The notes under the pieces were generated by a model, which ran no database searches, was not told the DNA's origin, and was given only the letters and a program-made list of their open reading frames with translations. Made by a program: the position numbers and the translations under genes. A stretch of 64,000 bases of DNA from Panacagrimonas sp965216805 (GTDB lineage Bacteria > Pseudomonadota > Gammaproteobacteria > Nevskiales > Nevskiaceae): positions 1,674,001-1,738,000 of the forward strand of contig NZ_CBDCGN010000003.1 of NCBI RefSeq assembly GCF_965216805.1, read 5' to 3'. Positions 37,798 through 46,297 of this stretch are shown one piece after another; the stretch's first letter is position 1; every line of letters begins with the position of its first letter.

Positions 37798-38504
37798 GGC
37801 GCGGCCCCGGCGACTTCGGTGGCGGTCGCCGCGGCATCGAGTCGGGTTTCGAGCTCGCGGATCCAGGCTTCGACGATCAGGCTGTCGCCGCCGCTGAGAT
37901 GCTGATACTGGCGATAGCCCTGCAGTGCCTGCTGCGGCCGGTGCAGGGCGACGTCATACAGGATCGCCAGATTCAGATGGGCCTGCGGATAACCCGGTTT
38001 GGCTGCAATGGCTGCCTGGTAGGCCTGCTCGGCGCGCATGAAATCGCCGTTCTCGCGATGCAGGGTGCCCAGCCAGTTGTGCGCGATCTCGTTATCCGGC
38101 TTGAGCGCGACCGCGCGGCTGAGGCTTGCCACCGCCAGCGACAGCTGGCTGCCCTGCGCATACAGAATGCCGAGATCGGTCAGCGGCCCCGAGAACTCCG
38201 GGTAGTCGCGCGACAACTCCAGAAATGCGGCCTGTGCCGGCTCGATCTGGCGCGCCTTCATCAGCGCCAGTGCCTGCTGGAAGCGCTGATCCGGGTCTCC
38301 CTTGGCGGCGACGTCGGCGGAGTCGTCGGCGCCGTTGCGAATTGCGGGGGCATCGGCGCGTACCGCGGTGCGCACCTGGTCGCCGCCCCGCTTGGCCGGG
38401 CCGGGCGCGGCACAGGCCGCCAGACTCAGCGCCGCGACGGCGATCAGAAGGGATCGCAGTCCCCGACGGATCACGCCGGGGGTGTGTTCAGTGGAGTTCG
38501 TCAT
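37794..38504 (-). CDS. TPR-repeat lipoprotein
   Basis: A 236-residue predicted lipoprotein with lipobox LSLAACA near residue 30. Residues 73-210 contain three to four tetratricopeptide repeats (for example DLGILYAQGSQLSLAVASL and NWLGTLHRENGDFMRAEQAY). TPR lipoproteins usually scaffold envelope complexes. The gene overlaps its upstream neighbour by 17 bp and its downstream neighbour by 4 bp. Confidence 0.85.
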   Translation of the reverse strand: MTNSTEHTPGVIRRGLRSLLIAVAALSLAACAAPGPAKRGGDQVRTAVRADAPAIRNGADDSADVAAKGDPDQRFQQALALMKARQIEPAQAAFLELSRDYPEFSGPLTDLGILYAQGSQLSLAVASLSRAVALKPDNEIAHNWLGTLHRENGDFMRAEQAYQAAIAAKPGYPQAHLNLAILYDVALHRPQQALQGYRQYQHLSGGDSLIVEAWIRELETRLDAAATATEVAGAAP

Positions 38505-41388
38505 ACGAGGCCTCGCGTCGTTCCTGCTTGCCGTACTTGGCGGGTGAGAGTTGGCCGAGCGCCGCCACGCTCCTGCCGATGGCGTCGTTCCATATCCCCT
38601 TGCGCACGCGAGACAGGTTGACTTCGTGCGCCTGGATCGCCTTTTCCTCGAACGGATAGGCCTGCTCTTCGAGCAGGACGTGGTACTGCTCCAGCGCGTC
38701 GCCGGCCAGTTGCGCCGGGCGCTCGGACTGCATCAGTGCGCGACCGAAATCGGCGTAAACCGTGGCCAGCTCGAAGGTGGCGGCGCTGGTGATCTCGGCG
38801 TAGCCGTAGGCGGCGGCGCGCTCCAGGCTGCGCACCGAGGTTTCGGTGGCGGCCTTGCGCGCGGCAAGGCTGCGCTCCAGCGGCATGCGCAGGGCCAGCC
38901 GCGCTGCTGCCGCGGCTTGCAGGCGTCCCAGCTCCAGGCTGGCTTGTGCGGCAATGCGCTGCACCGCGTCCGACCGCACGCCGCCCTCGGTGCTGTCGGC
39001 GGTCACAATCTGCTGCAGCCAGTACTGGTGGGCTGACGGATCGCGCTGCGCGGTCATCGCCAGTTGCGACAATTTCAAGCGGGCCTGCATCGCAGGGTCC
39101 AGCGGCTGCGGGTAGCCGTTCACATAGGCCAGATAAGCGTTGAAGGATTGCGCCGCCATGCCGGCCTGCTCGTATAGCGTCGCGGCGGTCCAGGCGGCGA
39201 CGCGGCGCACTTCCGGCGGTTCGTCGGCACGCTGCGCCACGCGTTGATACACCGCCGCCGCGCGCGCCGGCTGTTCGCCCTTTTCGTACGCCAGTGCCAG
39301 CTTCTTGTCGGCGTCTGCCAGCAGGCGGTGCTGCGGATGGAACTCGCGGAAGCGTTCCAGCGCGACGGCCGCGCGCGGCCAGTCCTCCAGCACCAGCAGG
39401 GCGGCGGCGGCGTCGTAGTCGGCAGCTGCGCGGATGCTGGCGCCGGGTGCCACCTGTGCCACCCGCTCGAAATGTCCGGCGGCGGCGAGCTGATCGCCGT
39501 CGTTGCGCGCCGCTTCGCCCTGCTTGTAGACGCTGGCGGCGAGCTGCTCGACCGCCAGTTGGCGCGCACCGGCGCCGGCACCGGCGGTGCCAGCGAGCCG
39601 CGCATACGCGGTCTCGGCCTGCGCGTAGCGGGCCTGGGAAAAATGCGCATCGCCAATCAGGTTCAACGCAGCGCGCTGCGGCTCGGGCGCGGCCGGCGCG
39701 GCCAGCACCTGCTCCGAGGTCGCGATGGCGTCCTCGACGTGCCCGCGCGCGAACTGGCCCTCGGCCGCCGCCATCAGCACCTGCGCGCGTTGCGGATGAT
39801 CGGGGAAGGTTTCGGCGAGCTTGAGCGCGGCATTAATGGCGGCGACCTGGGCCTGATCGCGGGCAGGACCCCGAGCGGCCTGCAGCTGGCGATGCCAGGT
39901 CTGCACCGCGGCAAACGCGGCAACCGGCGCCTGCGCGTGCGCGGGCAATTCATAGGCGGTGGCCTCGTACTGACGCGCGGCGTCTTCGGTGCGTCCGCCT
40001 TCGAGCAGCGCATCGGCCAGCAACAGGCTGGTCTGCGGCGTCTGCGGATCCTGCGGAAAGCGCTGCAAGGTGCGTCGATACCATTGCGCCGCCTGCAGAT
40101 AGCCGGCCTGCCGGGCCGCGGGATCGCGAGCCTGTTGCGCGATGGCCTGATGATGACGGCCGAGCTCATCGTGGTAGCGACGCACCTCGGCCAGGACCAC
40201 GGTGTCCGGCTCGCGCTGAGCCCAGTAGCCGGCATCGGGCGCGTACCATTCTGCGTAGCGTCCCTGCGCTTCCAGGGCCAGTGCGCCGAATCCGCCACTG
40301 CGAAAGGCACCGATGGCATGGGCGTGAAACTCGGGCGCGCGCGGGTGCGCCGGGTGCCGTTCGGTGAAAGCCAGATAAGTGCCGGCGGCTTCGGTGTAGC
40401 GCTCTTGCTGCAGCAGCACCTGCCCGAGTTCGGCATAGAGCAGGCTTTCCATGCGCGACACCCCCGATCCGGGTGTGCCGTCGGCCAGATGCCGGTTCAG
40501 CGCAGGACCGCCACCGAGCGCCGCGAACGACAGTGCCACCATGCGCAGCGACTCCTGCGCGCGGTCCGACTTGTCGCGGTCCACCGCTGCCAGCGCCGCT
40601 GCGCCGTCTTCCAGGATGCCGGCCGGCAGATCGCGATCCAGGATCGCCAGAAACACCTGCGCTGCCCGCTCGAACTGCGAGCGCTTGTACAGCGACCAGC
40701 CGTATTTGTACTGCGCCAGTTCGTAGTAGGCGGCCTGCGGTCCCAGCGCCAGCACGCCGGCATAGGCGCGCTCGGACTCGTCGAAGCGCTTGCGCACGAA
40801 CAGCATCTCGCCGGCGCGGAACCAGGCATCGGCAGCGCGTTGCGAATGCGGATGCCGGGTGCCCAGCGTGGTCAGCGCCATGATCGCGGGTTCGGTTTCC
40901 TGCACCAGCTGATGCGCGCGAGCGAGCTGGTAGAGCGCGCGATCATTGTGCGGATAGCCGGGGTGATCGTGCAGCAGGCGCTGGTAGTCGGCGATGGCGC
41001 GGCGCACCTCGCTGACATGAAAGCCCTGGCCGTCGGCGCTGTCCTGATCGGCCAGCTGCACGCGCAGATCGGAAGCGCGTCGCAGGGCTTCGGCGCGCAT
41101 GTTGGGCTCGATGGCCGCAGGCGGCAGTTGCAGCAGCAGGTCGTACTGCTCGATGGCGGCACGGGCGTCGCCGGGTACCAGATCGCCGACTTCCACGCGC
41201 AGGATGCTCGGCGTGCGCACGCGAAACCAGCCGTCCTCGGTAAGACCGTTGCTCTCCGCGATCTGCCCCACGGTGGAGGGAGTGTTGCGCGCGGCATCGG
41301 CGGAACCACTGAGCCCGATCAGCCATAGCGGCGCCAGACAGGCGCAGATCCGTCTGGCCGCGGCCGACTTCCATGCCCGCGCGCTCAC
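38488..41388 (-). CDS. Large periplasmic TPR-repeat protein
   Basis: A 966-residue protein with a signal peptide (about residues 1-33, cleavage near ADAAR) and TPR or TPR-like helical repeats over nearly its whole length. Recognisable repeats include HNDRALYQLARAHQLVQETE, AADAWFRAGEMLFVRKRFDE and LLYAELGQVLLQQERYTEA. No catalytic domain is seen. Similar proteins are annotated elsewhere as TPR partners of TonB-type systems or of gliding machines, but no such motor gene is visible here. Both ends overlap neighbours (4 bp and 17 bp). Confidence 0.85.
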   Translation of the reverse strand: MSARAWKSAAARRICACLAPLWLIGLSGSADAARNTPSTVGQIAESNGLTEDGWFRVRTPSILRVEVGDLVPGDARAAIEQYDLLLQLPPAAIEPNMRAEALRRASDLRVQLADQDSADGQGFHVSEVRRAIADYQRLLHDHPGYPHNDRALYQLARAHQLVQETEPAIMALTTLGTRHPHSQRAADAWFRAGEMLFVRKRFDESERAYAGVLALGPQAAYYELAQYKYGWSLYKRSQFERAAQVFLAILDRDLPAGILEDGAAALAAVDRDKSDRAQESLRMVALSFAALGGGPALNRHLADGTPGSGVSRMESLLYAELGQVLLQQERYTEAAGTYLAFTERHPAHPRAPEFHAHAIGAFRSGGFGALALEAQGRYAEWYAPDAGYWAQREPDTVVLAEVRRYHDELGRHHQAIAQQARDPAARQAGYLQAAQWYRRTLQRFPQDPQTPQTSLLLADALLEGGRTEDAARQYEATAYELPAHAQAPVAAFAAVQTWHRQLQAARGPARDQAQVAAINAALKLAETFPDHPQRAQVLMAAAEGQFARGHVEDAIATSEQVLAAPAAPEPQRAALNLIGDAHFSQARYAQAETAYARLAGTAGAGAGARQLAVEQLAASVYKQGEAARNDGDQLAAAGHFERVAQVAPGASIRAAADYDAAAALLVLEDWPRAAVALERFREFHPQHRLLADADKKLALAYEKGEQPARAAAVYQRVAQRADEPPEVRRVAAWTAATLYEQAGMAAQSFNAYLAYVNGYPQPLDPAMQARLKLSQLAMTAQRDPSAHQYWLQQIVTADSTEGGVRSDAVQRIAAQASLELGRLQAAAAARLALRMPLERSLAARKAATETSVRSLERAAAYGYAEITSAATFELATVYADFGRALMQSERPAQLAGDALEQYHVLLEEQAYPFEEKAIQAHEVNLSRVRKGIWNDAIGRSVAALGQLSPAKYGKQERREASYDELH

Positions 41389-43199
41389 GAGGCTTTCTCC
41401 GCCGCCGCAGCTTCACGCTTGAGTTCCACTTCCGGTTCCAGGCCGTAGTCGAACTGGCGCGCCAGCGCGAAGCGGGCCTCTGCCAGATAGCGCTCGGTGC
41501 GCAGCGACCAGGCTTGCAGCAGCGTCAGCGCCACGTTCTGCATCTGCGTTCGCGCGGCCGCTTCGATCGCGGCGTGACGATCGAGCGCAGCGCGCAATTC
41601 GGCATCCAGCGCCGCGCCGCGAGGGTCGTCGGTGCCCAGGCCCTGCAGCCGTCGCCGGCTGTCCAGCAATGCTTCCTGCAGGGCGCGCGGACCGCGATAG
41701 CGATCCATCGCTTCGACGAACTCCGGTTCCAGCAGCAGGTACATCAGATAGCGGGTGTCGTCGTCGTAGAGCAGATCCGATAGCCAGTGCCGCCAGCCGC
41801 CGGTGCTGTCGCCCATACCGACCGCCACCATCTGCGCCAGCTCGCCGCTGCGCGCCTGAGTCGTCGCCTGCTGCAACTGCGTTCGGGCGCGCTCCAGCAG
41901 GGTCGCGGCGCGGCGGTAGTAGTCCTGCGCCTGAGCGCCGGTGTCGAGTTCTTCCAGCGCCCAGGCCAGCGCCAGTGCACCTTCCTGCGCAGCCGGGTCG
42001 ATCGCGTCGCGACCGACCAGCTCGGTCCAGGGCACCAGCGCCCGATGCAAGGCTTCGCGCCGCGCTTCGGTGTGGCGCAGACGCGGAGCATGGGCCGCCG
42101 TGACGAACGACGGTGGTGGCCGGGTCGGCAGCAGCGACGCGTCGGCAACGCCGTCCTCGGCTGCGGTTTCTGCCGGGACCTGCACGAACGACCAGCCAAA
42201 TCCCAGCAAACCGAGATTGCCGTAGGGGCCGGGGCTGCGTACCTGGGCCAGGTAGGCGCGTGCGCCCTCACCATCGCCGCCGGCCAGCACGTGGTAACCC
42301 AGCGCAAGATTGGCGTGATCGCGGCGCATCCAGGCGGTTTCGCCCTGCGCCTCGGCCGCCGCGAGCAGTTGCAGGGGCTGTGCATTGCCGCTGGCTAGCG
42401 TCGCCAGCGCGGCGTTGAGCTGTTCCACTGCCGCCTGCTCCGCAGCCGCGGGAACCGGTGCAGACGACAGTGCGCGCACCGCGGTGGCGGCCAGTGCGTT
42501 GGCCTCGGAAGACCACGGCGCACCGGCGTGGCGCAGCTGCAGACGCCTGAACTGCCGCGCGGCCAAGTAGGGTTTCTGCGCGTTCACCCAGAACTGGCCG
42601 GCGCGCAGCCAAGGATGTGCGTTGTTTTCAGTGGTCGATGTCAGCACGCCGGTGTCGCTCCACGGCACTTGCTGCAGTTCGCTGGAACCGAAACGGCGCT
42701 GCGCCAACGACAATTCCAGCGCAGTGGCGGGGCCGACGGCGACGGCTTGATCGATGCGATGAATGATCTGCTTGTCGTTGCGCGTGGGATCGAGTTCGCG
42801 CGCGTAGAGCTCCACTTGCAGACGATGCTCGCCCGGCGCCAGCCTGCCGCTCCACACCGCGTGCACGCCGCCGGCTGCCAGCGCTTCCCACTCGGTCTGC
42901 GAGTAATCGTATGCCACCGGCGCCTGATCGCCGATGCGCAGCTTGATCCGGCGCAGTCGCAGCTCGTCGCGCTGGTTGCCGACGAATACGGTGAAGTCGA
43001 TGTGCTGCGAGGGCAGGGCGTCGCGCTCGAGCGCGTAGACCCTTTGATCCAGCGCCAGCACCTGCTCGACCCATTCCGGCGGCAGCGCCGCTCCGGCGGG
43101 GACGCAGAGCGCGTTGGCGCCGACCGCGATCGACAACGCGATCGCCGCGGGTCGAAACGCGGGTTGAAGCAGGCGAAAGAAAGGACGGATGAGCTGCAT
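41385..43199 (-). CDS. Secreted helical-repeat protein, first gene of the TPR envelope operon
   Basis: A 604-residue protein with a signal peptide (residues 1-38, cleavage near AGAAL). The N-terminal 170 residues are beta-rich, with FTVFVGNQRDELRLRRIKLR; the rest is helical with TPR-like segments such as AGQFWVNAQKPYLAARQFRR and ANLALGYHVLAGGDGEGARA. The ATG at 43199 is chosen because the frame upstream encodes no signal peptide. It overlaps the 966-residue protein gene by 4 bp. Function unknown. Confidence 0.8.
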   Translation of the reverse strand: MQLIRPFFRLLQPAFRPAAIALSIAVGANALCVPAGAALPPEWVEQVLALDQRVYALERDALPSQHIDFTVFVGNQRDELRLRRIKLRIGDQAPVAYDYSQTEWEALAAGGVHAVWSGRLAPGEHRLQVELYARELDPTRNDKQIIHRIDQAVAVGPATALELSLAQRRFGSSELQQVPWSDTGVLTSTTENNAHPWLRAGQFWVNAQKPYLAARQFRRLQLRHAGAPWSSEANALAATAVRALSSAPVPAAAEQAAVEQLNAALATLASGNAQPLQLLAAAEAQGETAWMRRDHANLALGYHVLAGGDGEGARAYLAQVRSPGPYGNLGLLGFGWSFVQVPAETAAEDGVADASLLPTRPPPSFVTAAHAPRLRHTEARREALHRALVPWTELVGRDAIDPAAQEGALALAWALEELDTGAQAQDYYRRAATLLERARTQLQQATTQARSGELAQMVAVGMGDSTGGWRHWLSDLLYDDDTRYLMYLLLEPEFVEAMDRYRGPRALQEALLDSRRRLQGLGTDDPRGAALDAELRAALDRHAAIEAAARTQMQNVALTLLQAWSLRTERYLAEARFALARQFDYGLEPEVELKREAAAAEKAS

Positions 43200-43380
43200 C
43201 GGACGACCTGCCACGCGGGCGGTTTGTCGTGTCCGGTCCGGCGGTATCCGGAGCGACACGCGAGCGAACTGCCATGGGGCGGACGACGGTGGCCGCGAGG
43301 CGAAGGTCTGCGATGACCCGGGAAACTTCAGTTCAAAACTGCAAAGGCCGTGCCACGGACGGGCACCCTGAATGCGCCGG

Positions 43381-44781
43381 TTAACCACGCACTGCGGCGT
43401 CCGCCGCTTCGGGCATCCAGCCGCGTTCGGTCAGATACGCCGCAGGGTGCGCCGGATCGAGTTCGCCACCGGAGATGAAGCGGGTCTCGATGGTGGAGCC
43501 GTCCATTCCCAGTGCCACCGGTCCGGCGCCTTCGCGTACCGAATCCACCGCCGGCAGCGGAAATCTCAGAGCGCTGGCGGCATCCTCGAACGCGCGGCCG
43601 TCGCACACCTGCGAGGTCACCGATTGCAGAGAAACCGGTCGCGCCCATTGGCGCCAGCGCAGCATCTGCAGCGCGCACCACATCATCTGCGAGCGCCTCG
43701 GGAATGCGTTGAGTCCGACTGCGAAGCGCGGTGCGCTGGTTGCGTCCGGCCCCTGCAAGGCGCTTTCGATCCAGGCTTCGGGCACCGACAGTACCTTGCG
43801 CTTGATCAGCAGGCCGGCCAGTTCGCGGGCGACGTCCTGGGTGGCGAGGTCGCGCAGGGCGAGCATCAGCGCAACGATCACCGCACGATGGGTTTGCGGG
43901 TAGCGCCCGGCCCATTCGCAGGTGACGCCGAGCACCTTGTCGGCACCGCCGTCCCAGATCGCGCGCGTCGGCGTGACGATGACGCCGAGATTGCCGCGCA
44001 CGGCGGCGGTGTTCCACGGCTCGCCGACACAGAAGCCGTCCACTGCACCGCTTTCGAGCAGACGCACCATCTGCGGCGGCGGTGCCACGCGAAACTCGAT
44101 GTTGGGATCGTTCTCCTCGATGCCGCCCAGGGCGAGCCAGTCGCGCAGCAGGTAATGGTGCATGGAGAACGCGAAAACGTGGGCCAGGCGCAGGCGTCCG
44201 CCGTCGCGGACAAAGCGGGCCACTGCATGCGCGCTGTCCAGCGGCGCCATCCCAGCGGTGAAGCCGATGCGTTGCGCCACGCTGCGCGACAGCGTGATTG
44301 CGGAGCCGCCCTGCGACAGGCACAGGCCGGTCATCAGCGGCACGCCGACGCCGTCGGCCCCCAGGGTGGCGGCCACCGGCATCGGCGCCAGGCACTGCGC
44401 AGCATCCAGCGCGCCGTAGGCGAGGCGATCGCGCAGGCTAGCCCAGGACACTTCGCGCACCAGATTGACCGCCAGTCCCTGCGAATGGAAGTAACCGCGG
44501 TGGGCCGCCCACAGCAGCGGTGCGGAATCCAGCAAGGGCATGTAGCCGATGGTGAGCTGCCGAAGTTCGGCCTGAAAGAATCGCGGCACTTTCACCGCCG
44601 CACCCGGTACTGCGCGACGCTCGCCATCGGCCCACGCATCGGCAGGCGGGAACGAGTGTGCCGGGCGCTCACTGGCGCCCACCCTTGAGGCCGCGAGCGG
44701 ATGGATCGCTGCCGCCAGCGGTCGCACGCCTGCCGTGCCCGTATGCGACAGCGTCACGGTCGGCCGGGTCGGTGTGCTCAT
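43381..44781 (-). CDS. nasS: NasS-like nitrate sensor (first copy, N-terminally extended)
   Basis: A 466-residue protein of the NrtA/NasS solute-binding group without a signal peptide, hence cytoplasmic. The family core begins near residue 75 (LTIGYMPLLDSAPLLWAAHRGYF); further on come CLAPMPVAATLGADGVG, FAFSMHHYLLRDWLALGG, VDGFCVGEPWN and KVLGVTCEWA. NasS binds nitrate or nitrite and holds the ANTAR protein NasT inactive when they are absent. The 75-residue basic, proline-rich extension is absent from the second copy at 46294. The start overlaps the nasT stop by 4 bp. Confidence 0.9.
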   Translation of the reverse strand: MSTPTRPTVTLSHTGTAGVRPLAAAIHPLAASRVGASERPAHSFPPADAWADGERRAVPGAAVKVPRFFQAELRQLTIGYMPLLDSAPLLWAAHRGYFHSQGLAVNLVREVSWASLRDRLAYGALDAAQCLAPMPVAATLGADGVGVPLMTGLCLSQGGSAITLSRSVAQRIGFTAGMAPLDSAHAVARFVRDGGRLRLAHVFAFSMHHYLLRDWLALGGIEENDPNIEFRVAPPPQMVRLLESGAVDGFCVGEPWNTAAVRGNLGVIVTPTRAIWDGGADKVLGVTCEWAGRYPQTHRAVIVALMLALRDLATQDVARELAGLLIKRKVLSVPEAWIESALQGPDATSAPRFAVGLNAFPRRSQMMWCALQMLRWRQWARPVSLQSVTSQVCDGRAFEDAASALRFPLPAVDSVREGAGPVALGMDGSTIETRFISGGELDPAHPAAYLTERGWMPEAADAAVRG

Positions 44782-45374
44782 GTGCCGTCTTCATGGGTAT
44801 CGAACAGTTCGGCGGCGGCCAGCACCGTGCGCGCTGCTTCGCCGATGGTGATGCGGCGGGTCATGGCGCTGCGCCGGAGCAGGGCATACGCCGCCGCTTC
44901 ATCGAGCTTGCGCAGCTTGGCCAGGGTGGCCTTGGCCCGCTCCACATCGCGGCGGTCGGCCAGGCGCGTGCGCATGTCGTCGAGCTCGTGACGCAGCTTC
45001 TGGTGTTCGCGGAACCGCGCGATGGCCACGTCCAGGATCGGGCGCAGCCGCGGCTCGCTCAGGCCATCCACCACGTAGGCGCTGACGCCGGCACGAACGG
45101 CGTCGGCGATGGTGTCGGGGTCGGCGTTGTTGGCGAAGAACACGATCGGTCTGGGCACCTGCTGGGTTACCGCCGCGCAGTTGTCGAGCACGTCGCGCGC
45201 GGGGTTGTCCATGTCCACCAGCACCACGTCGGGCTGTACGCGACGCACTGCCGCGAGCAAATCTTCGGTAGACGACAACCGCGCCACCACGTCGTTGCCG
45301 GTGGCCAGCAGGGCCTGGGTGACGAATGCCGCACGTGCATCGTCGTCGTCGACCAACATCACGCGCAGGCTCAC
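44778..45374 (-). CDS. nasT: NasT-like ANTAR response regulator (first copy, divergent ANTAR domain)
   Basis: A 198-residue two-domain protein: a receiver-like domain beginning LRVMLVDDDDARA and a C-terminal ANTAR RNA-binding domain after a coiled coil. The ANTAR part (DRRDVERAKATLAKLRKLDE, then AAYALLRRSAM) is clearly more diverged than that of the second copy, which keeps AKGLLMKRKGLDENTAY. NasT normally acts as an antiterminator on nitrate-assimilation leaders. A GTG start at 45374 gives the family N-terminus; an ATG at 45443 in the same frame is possible but adds an atypical extension. Confidence 0.88.
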   Translation of the reverse strand: MSLRVMLVDDDDARAAFVTQALLATGNDVVARLSSTEDLLAAVRRVQPDVVLVDMDNPARDVLDNCAAVTQQVPRPIVFFANNADPDTIADAVRAGVSAYVVDGLSEPRLRPILDVAIARFREHQKLRHELDDMRTRLADRRDVERAKATLAKLRKLDEAAAYALLRRSAMTRRITIGEAARTVLAAAELFDTHEDGT

Positions 45375-45727
45375 GGCTGGCCTGCTGGCGCCTGGCCGTT
45401 GCGTGAAGACCGCGGTTTGCGCCCGTTCATTGCAGATAGCCATCGATATCGGTGTCCAGCATTCGGTCGGTCCTGCAGGCGATCAACGCCGGCTCCTCCA
45501 GAAACAAAAAAACGCCCACTGCTTGCACAGAGGACGCTGCTGTCCTGAGGACCTGACCTGTAGCCATCCGCTTTCTGGATTGGCAAGAGCGGGGCGGCGC
45601 TGCCTCGCTTGATCCACGACGGGATATGCGAAAGGCATGCCATGAGCCCGGCGCGGATTCGATGCACCTTCGCAGGGCATGCTTATTGCTCGGCATCGCC
45701 GCAGGACTCCTTGAGGCAGCGACACCC
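45375..45727. other. Shared leader region of two divergent nasT genes
   Basis: A roughly 350-base region without a gene that serves both nasTS pairs. The minus-strand side contains two hairpins and an overlapping intrinsic terminator (45506-45584). The plus-strand side has no T-run or obvious terminator. Confidence 0.7.
45506..45584 (-). promoter_or_regulatory. Candidate ANTAR-type attenuator in the leader of nasT copy 1
   Basis: Read on the minus strand: hairpin P1 (GCCAATCC/GGATGGC, loop AGAAAGC, 45563-45584), a 16-base linker, hairpin P2 (AGGAC-AGCAGC-GTCCT, 45531-45546), then a terminator in which CGTCC-T-CTG pairs with CAG-T-GGGCG around loop TGCAAG, followed by seven T residues (45506-45536). 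P2 and the terminator share the GTCCT strand, so they are mutually exclusive. This is the known layout of ANTAR-controlled antitermination, though the loops lack the usual G at position 4. Confidence 0.6.
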
Positions 45728-46297
45728 GTGCGCGTCATGCTTGTGGACGACAACCAGGACCGCATGCGGCAGCTCGACGCTGCCCTGAGTGCGGGCGGAC
45801 ATCAGGTGGTGGGGCGCCTGTTGGACACCGACGACATCCTCGGCGCTGTGGACCATCTGCATCCGGACATCGTGCTGATCGACGTCGACAGCCCGAGCCG
45901 CGACACCCTGGAGTCGCTGGGCCAGATCTCGCGCGACCGGCCGCGGCCGATCGTGCTGTTTGCGCAGAACTCCGATTCCGAAACCATCCGCCGCGCCATG
46001 CGGGCCGGGGTATCCGCCTATGTGGTGGACGGCATGACGCCGGGCCGCCTGCAGCCGGTGATCGAAGTGGCCATCGCCCGCTTCCAGGAGTTCCAGGGCC
46101 TCAAACAGGAACTGGCCAGCACCAAATTGAAGCTCGCCGACCGCCGCGACGTGGAAAAGGCCAAGGGCCTGCTGATGAAGCGCAAGGGCCTGGACGAAAA
46201 CACCGCCTACGAAACGCTGAGGAGAATGGCGATGGACCGCAATATCCGGCTCGGCGAGGTGGCGCGCTCGCTGATCGCCGCCGCGGAGCTGTTGTGA
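45728..46297 (+). CDS. nasT: NasT-like ANTAR response regulator (second copy)
   Basis: A 189-residue regulator with a receiver domain starting VRVMLVDDNQDRM and an intact C-terminal ANTAR domain (DRRDVEKAKGLLMKRKG, then ENTAYETLRRMAMDRNIRLG). It should bind paired-hairpin leaders to prevent termination. The GTG at 45728 has a GAGG site 11 bases upstream and gives the family N-terminus; an in-frame start at 45626 would add a non-family leader segment. The end overlaps nasS copy 2 by 4 bp. Confidence 0.9.
   Translation: MRVMLVDDNQDRMRQLDAALSAGGHQVVGRLLDTDDILGAVDHLHPDIVLIDVDSPSRDTLESLGQISRDRPRPIVLFAQNSDSETIRRAMRAGVSAYVVDGMTPGRLQPVIEVAIARFQEFQGLKQELASTKLKLADRRDVEKAKGLLMKRKGLDENTAYETLRRMAMDRNIRLGEVARSLIAAAELL

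Noticed and set aside
45581..45596. A possible sigma-54 promoter (TTGGCAAG then GGGC) for the plus-strand nasT
   Set aside because: The spacing is right but the -12 half is poor and no activator site is visible; too weak to call.
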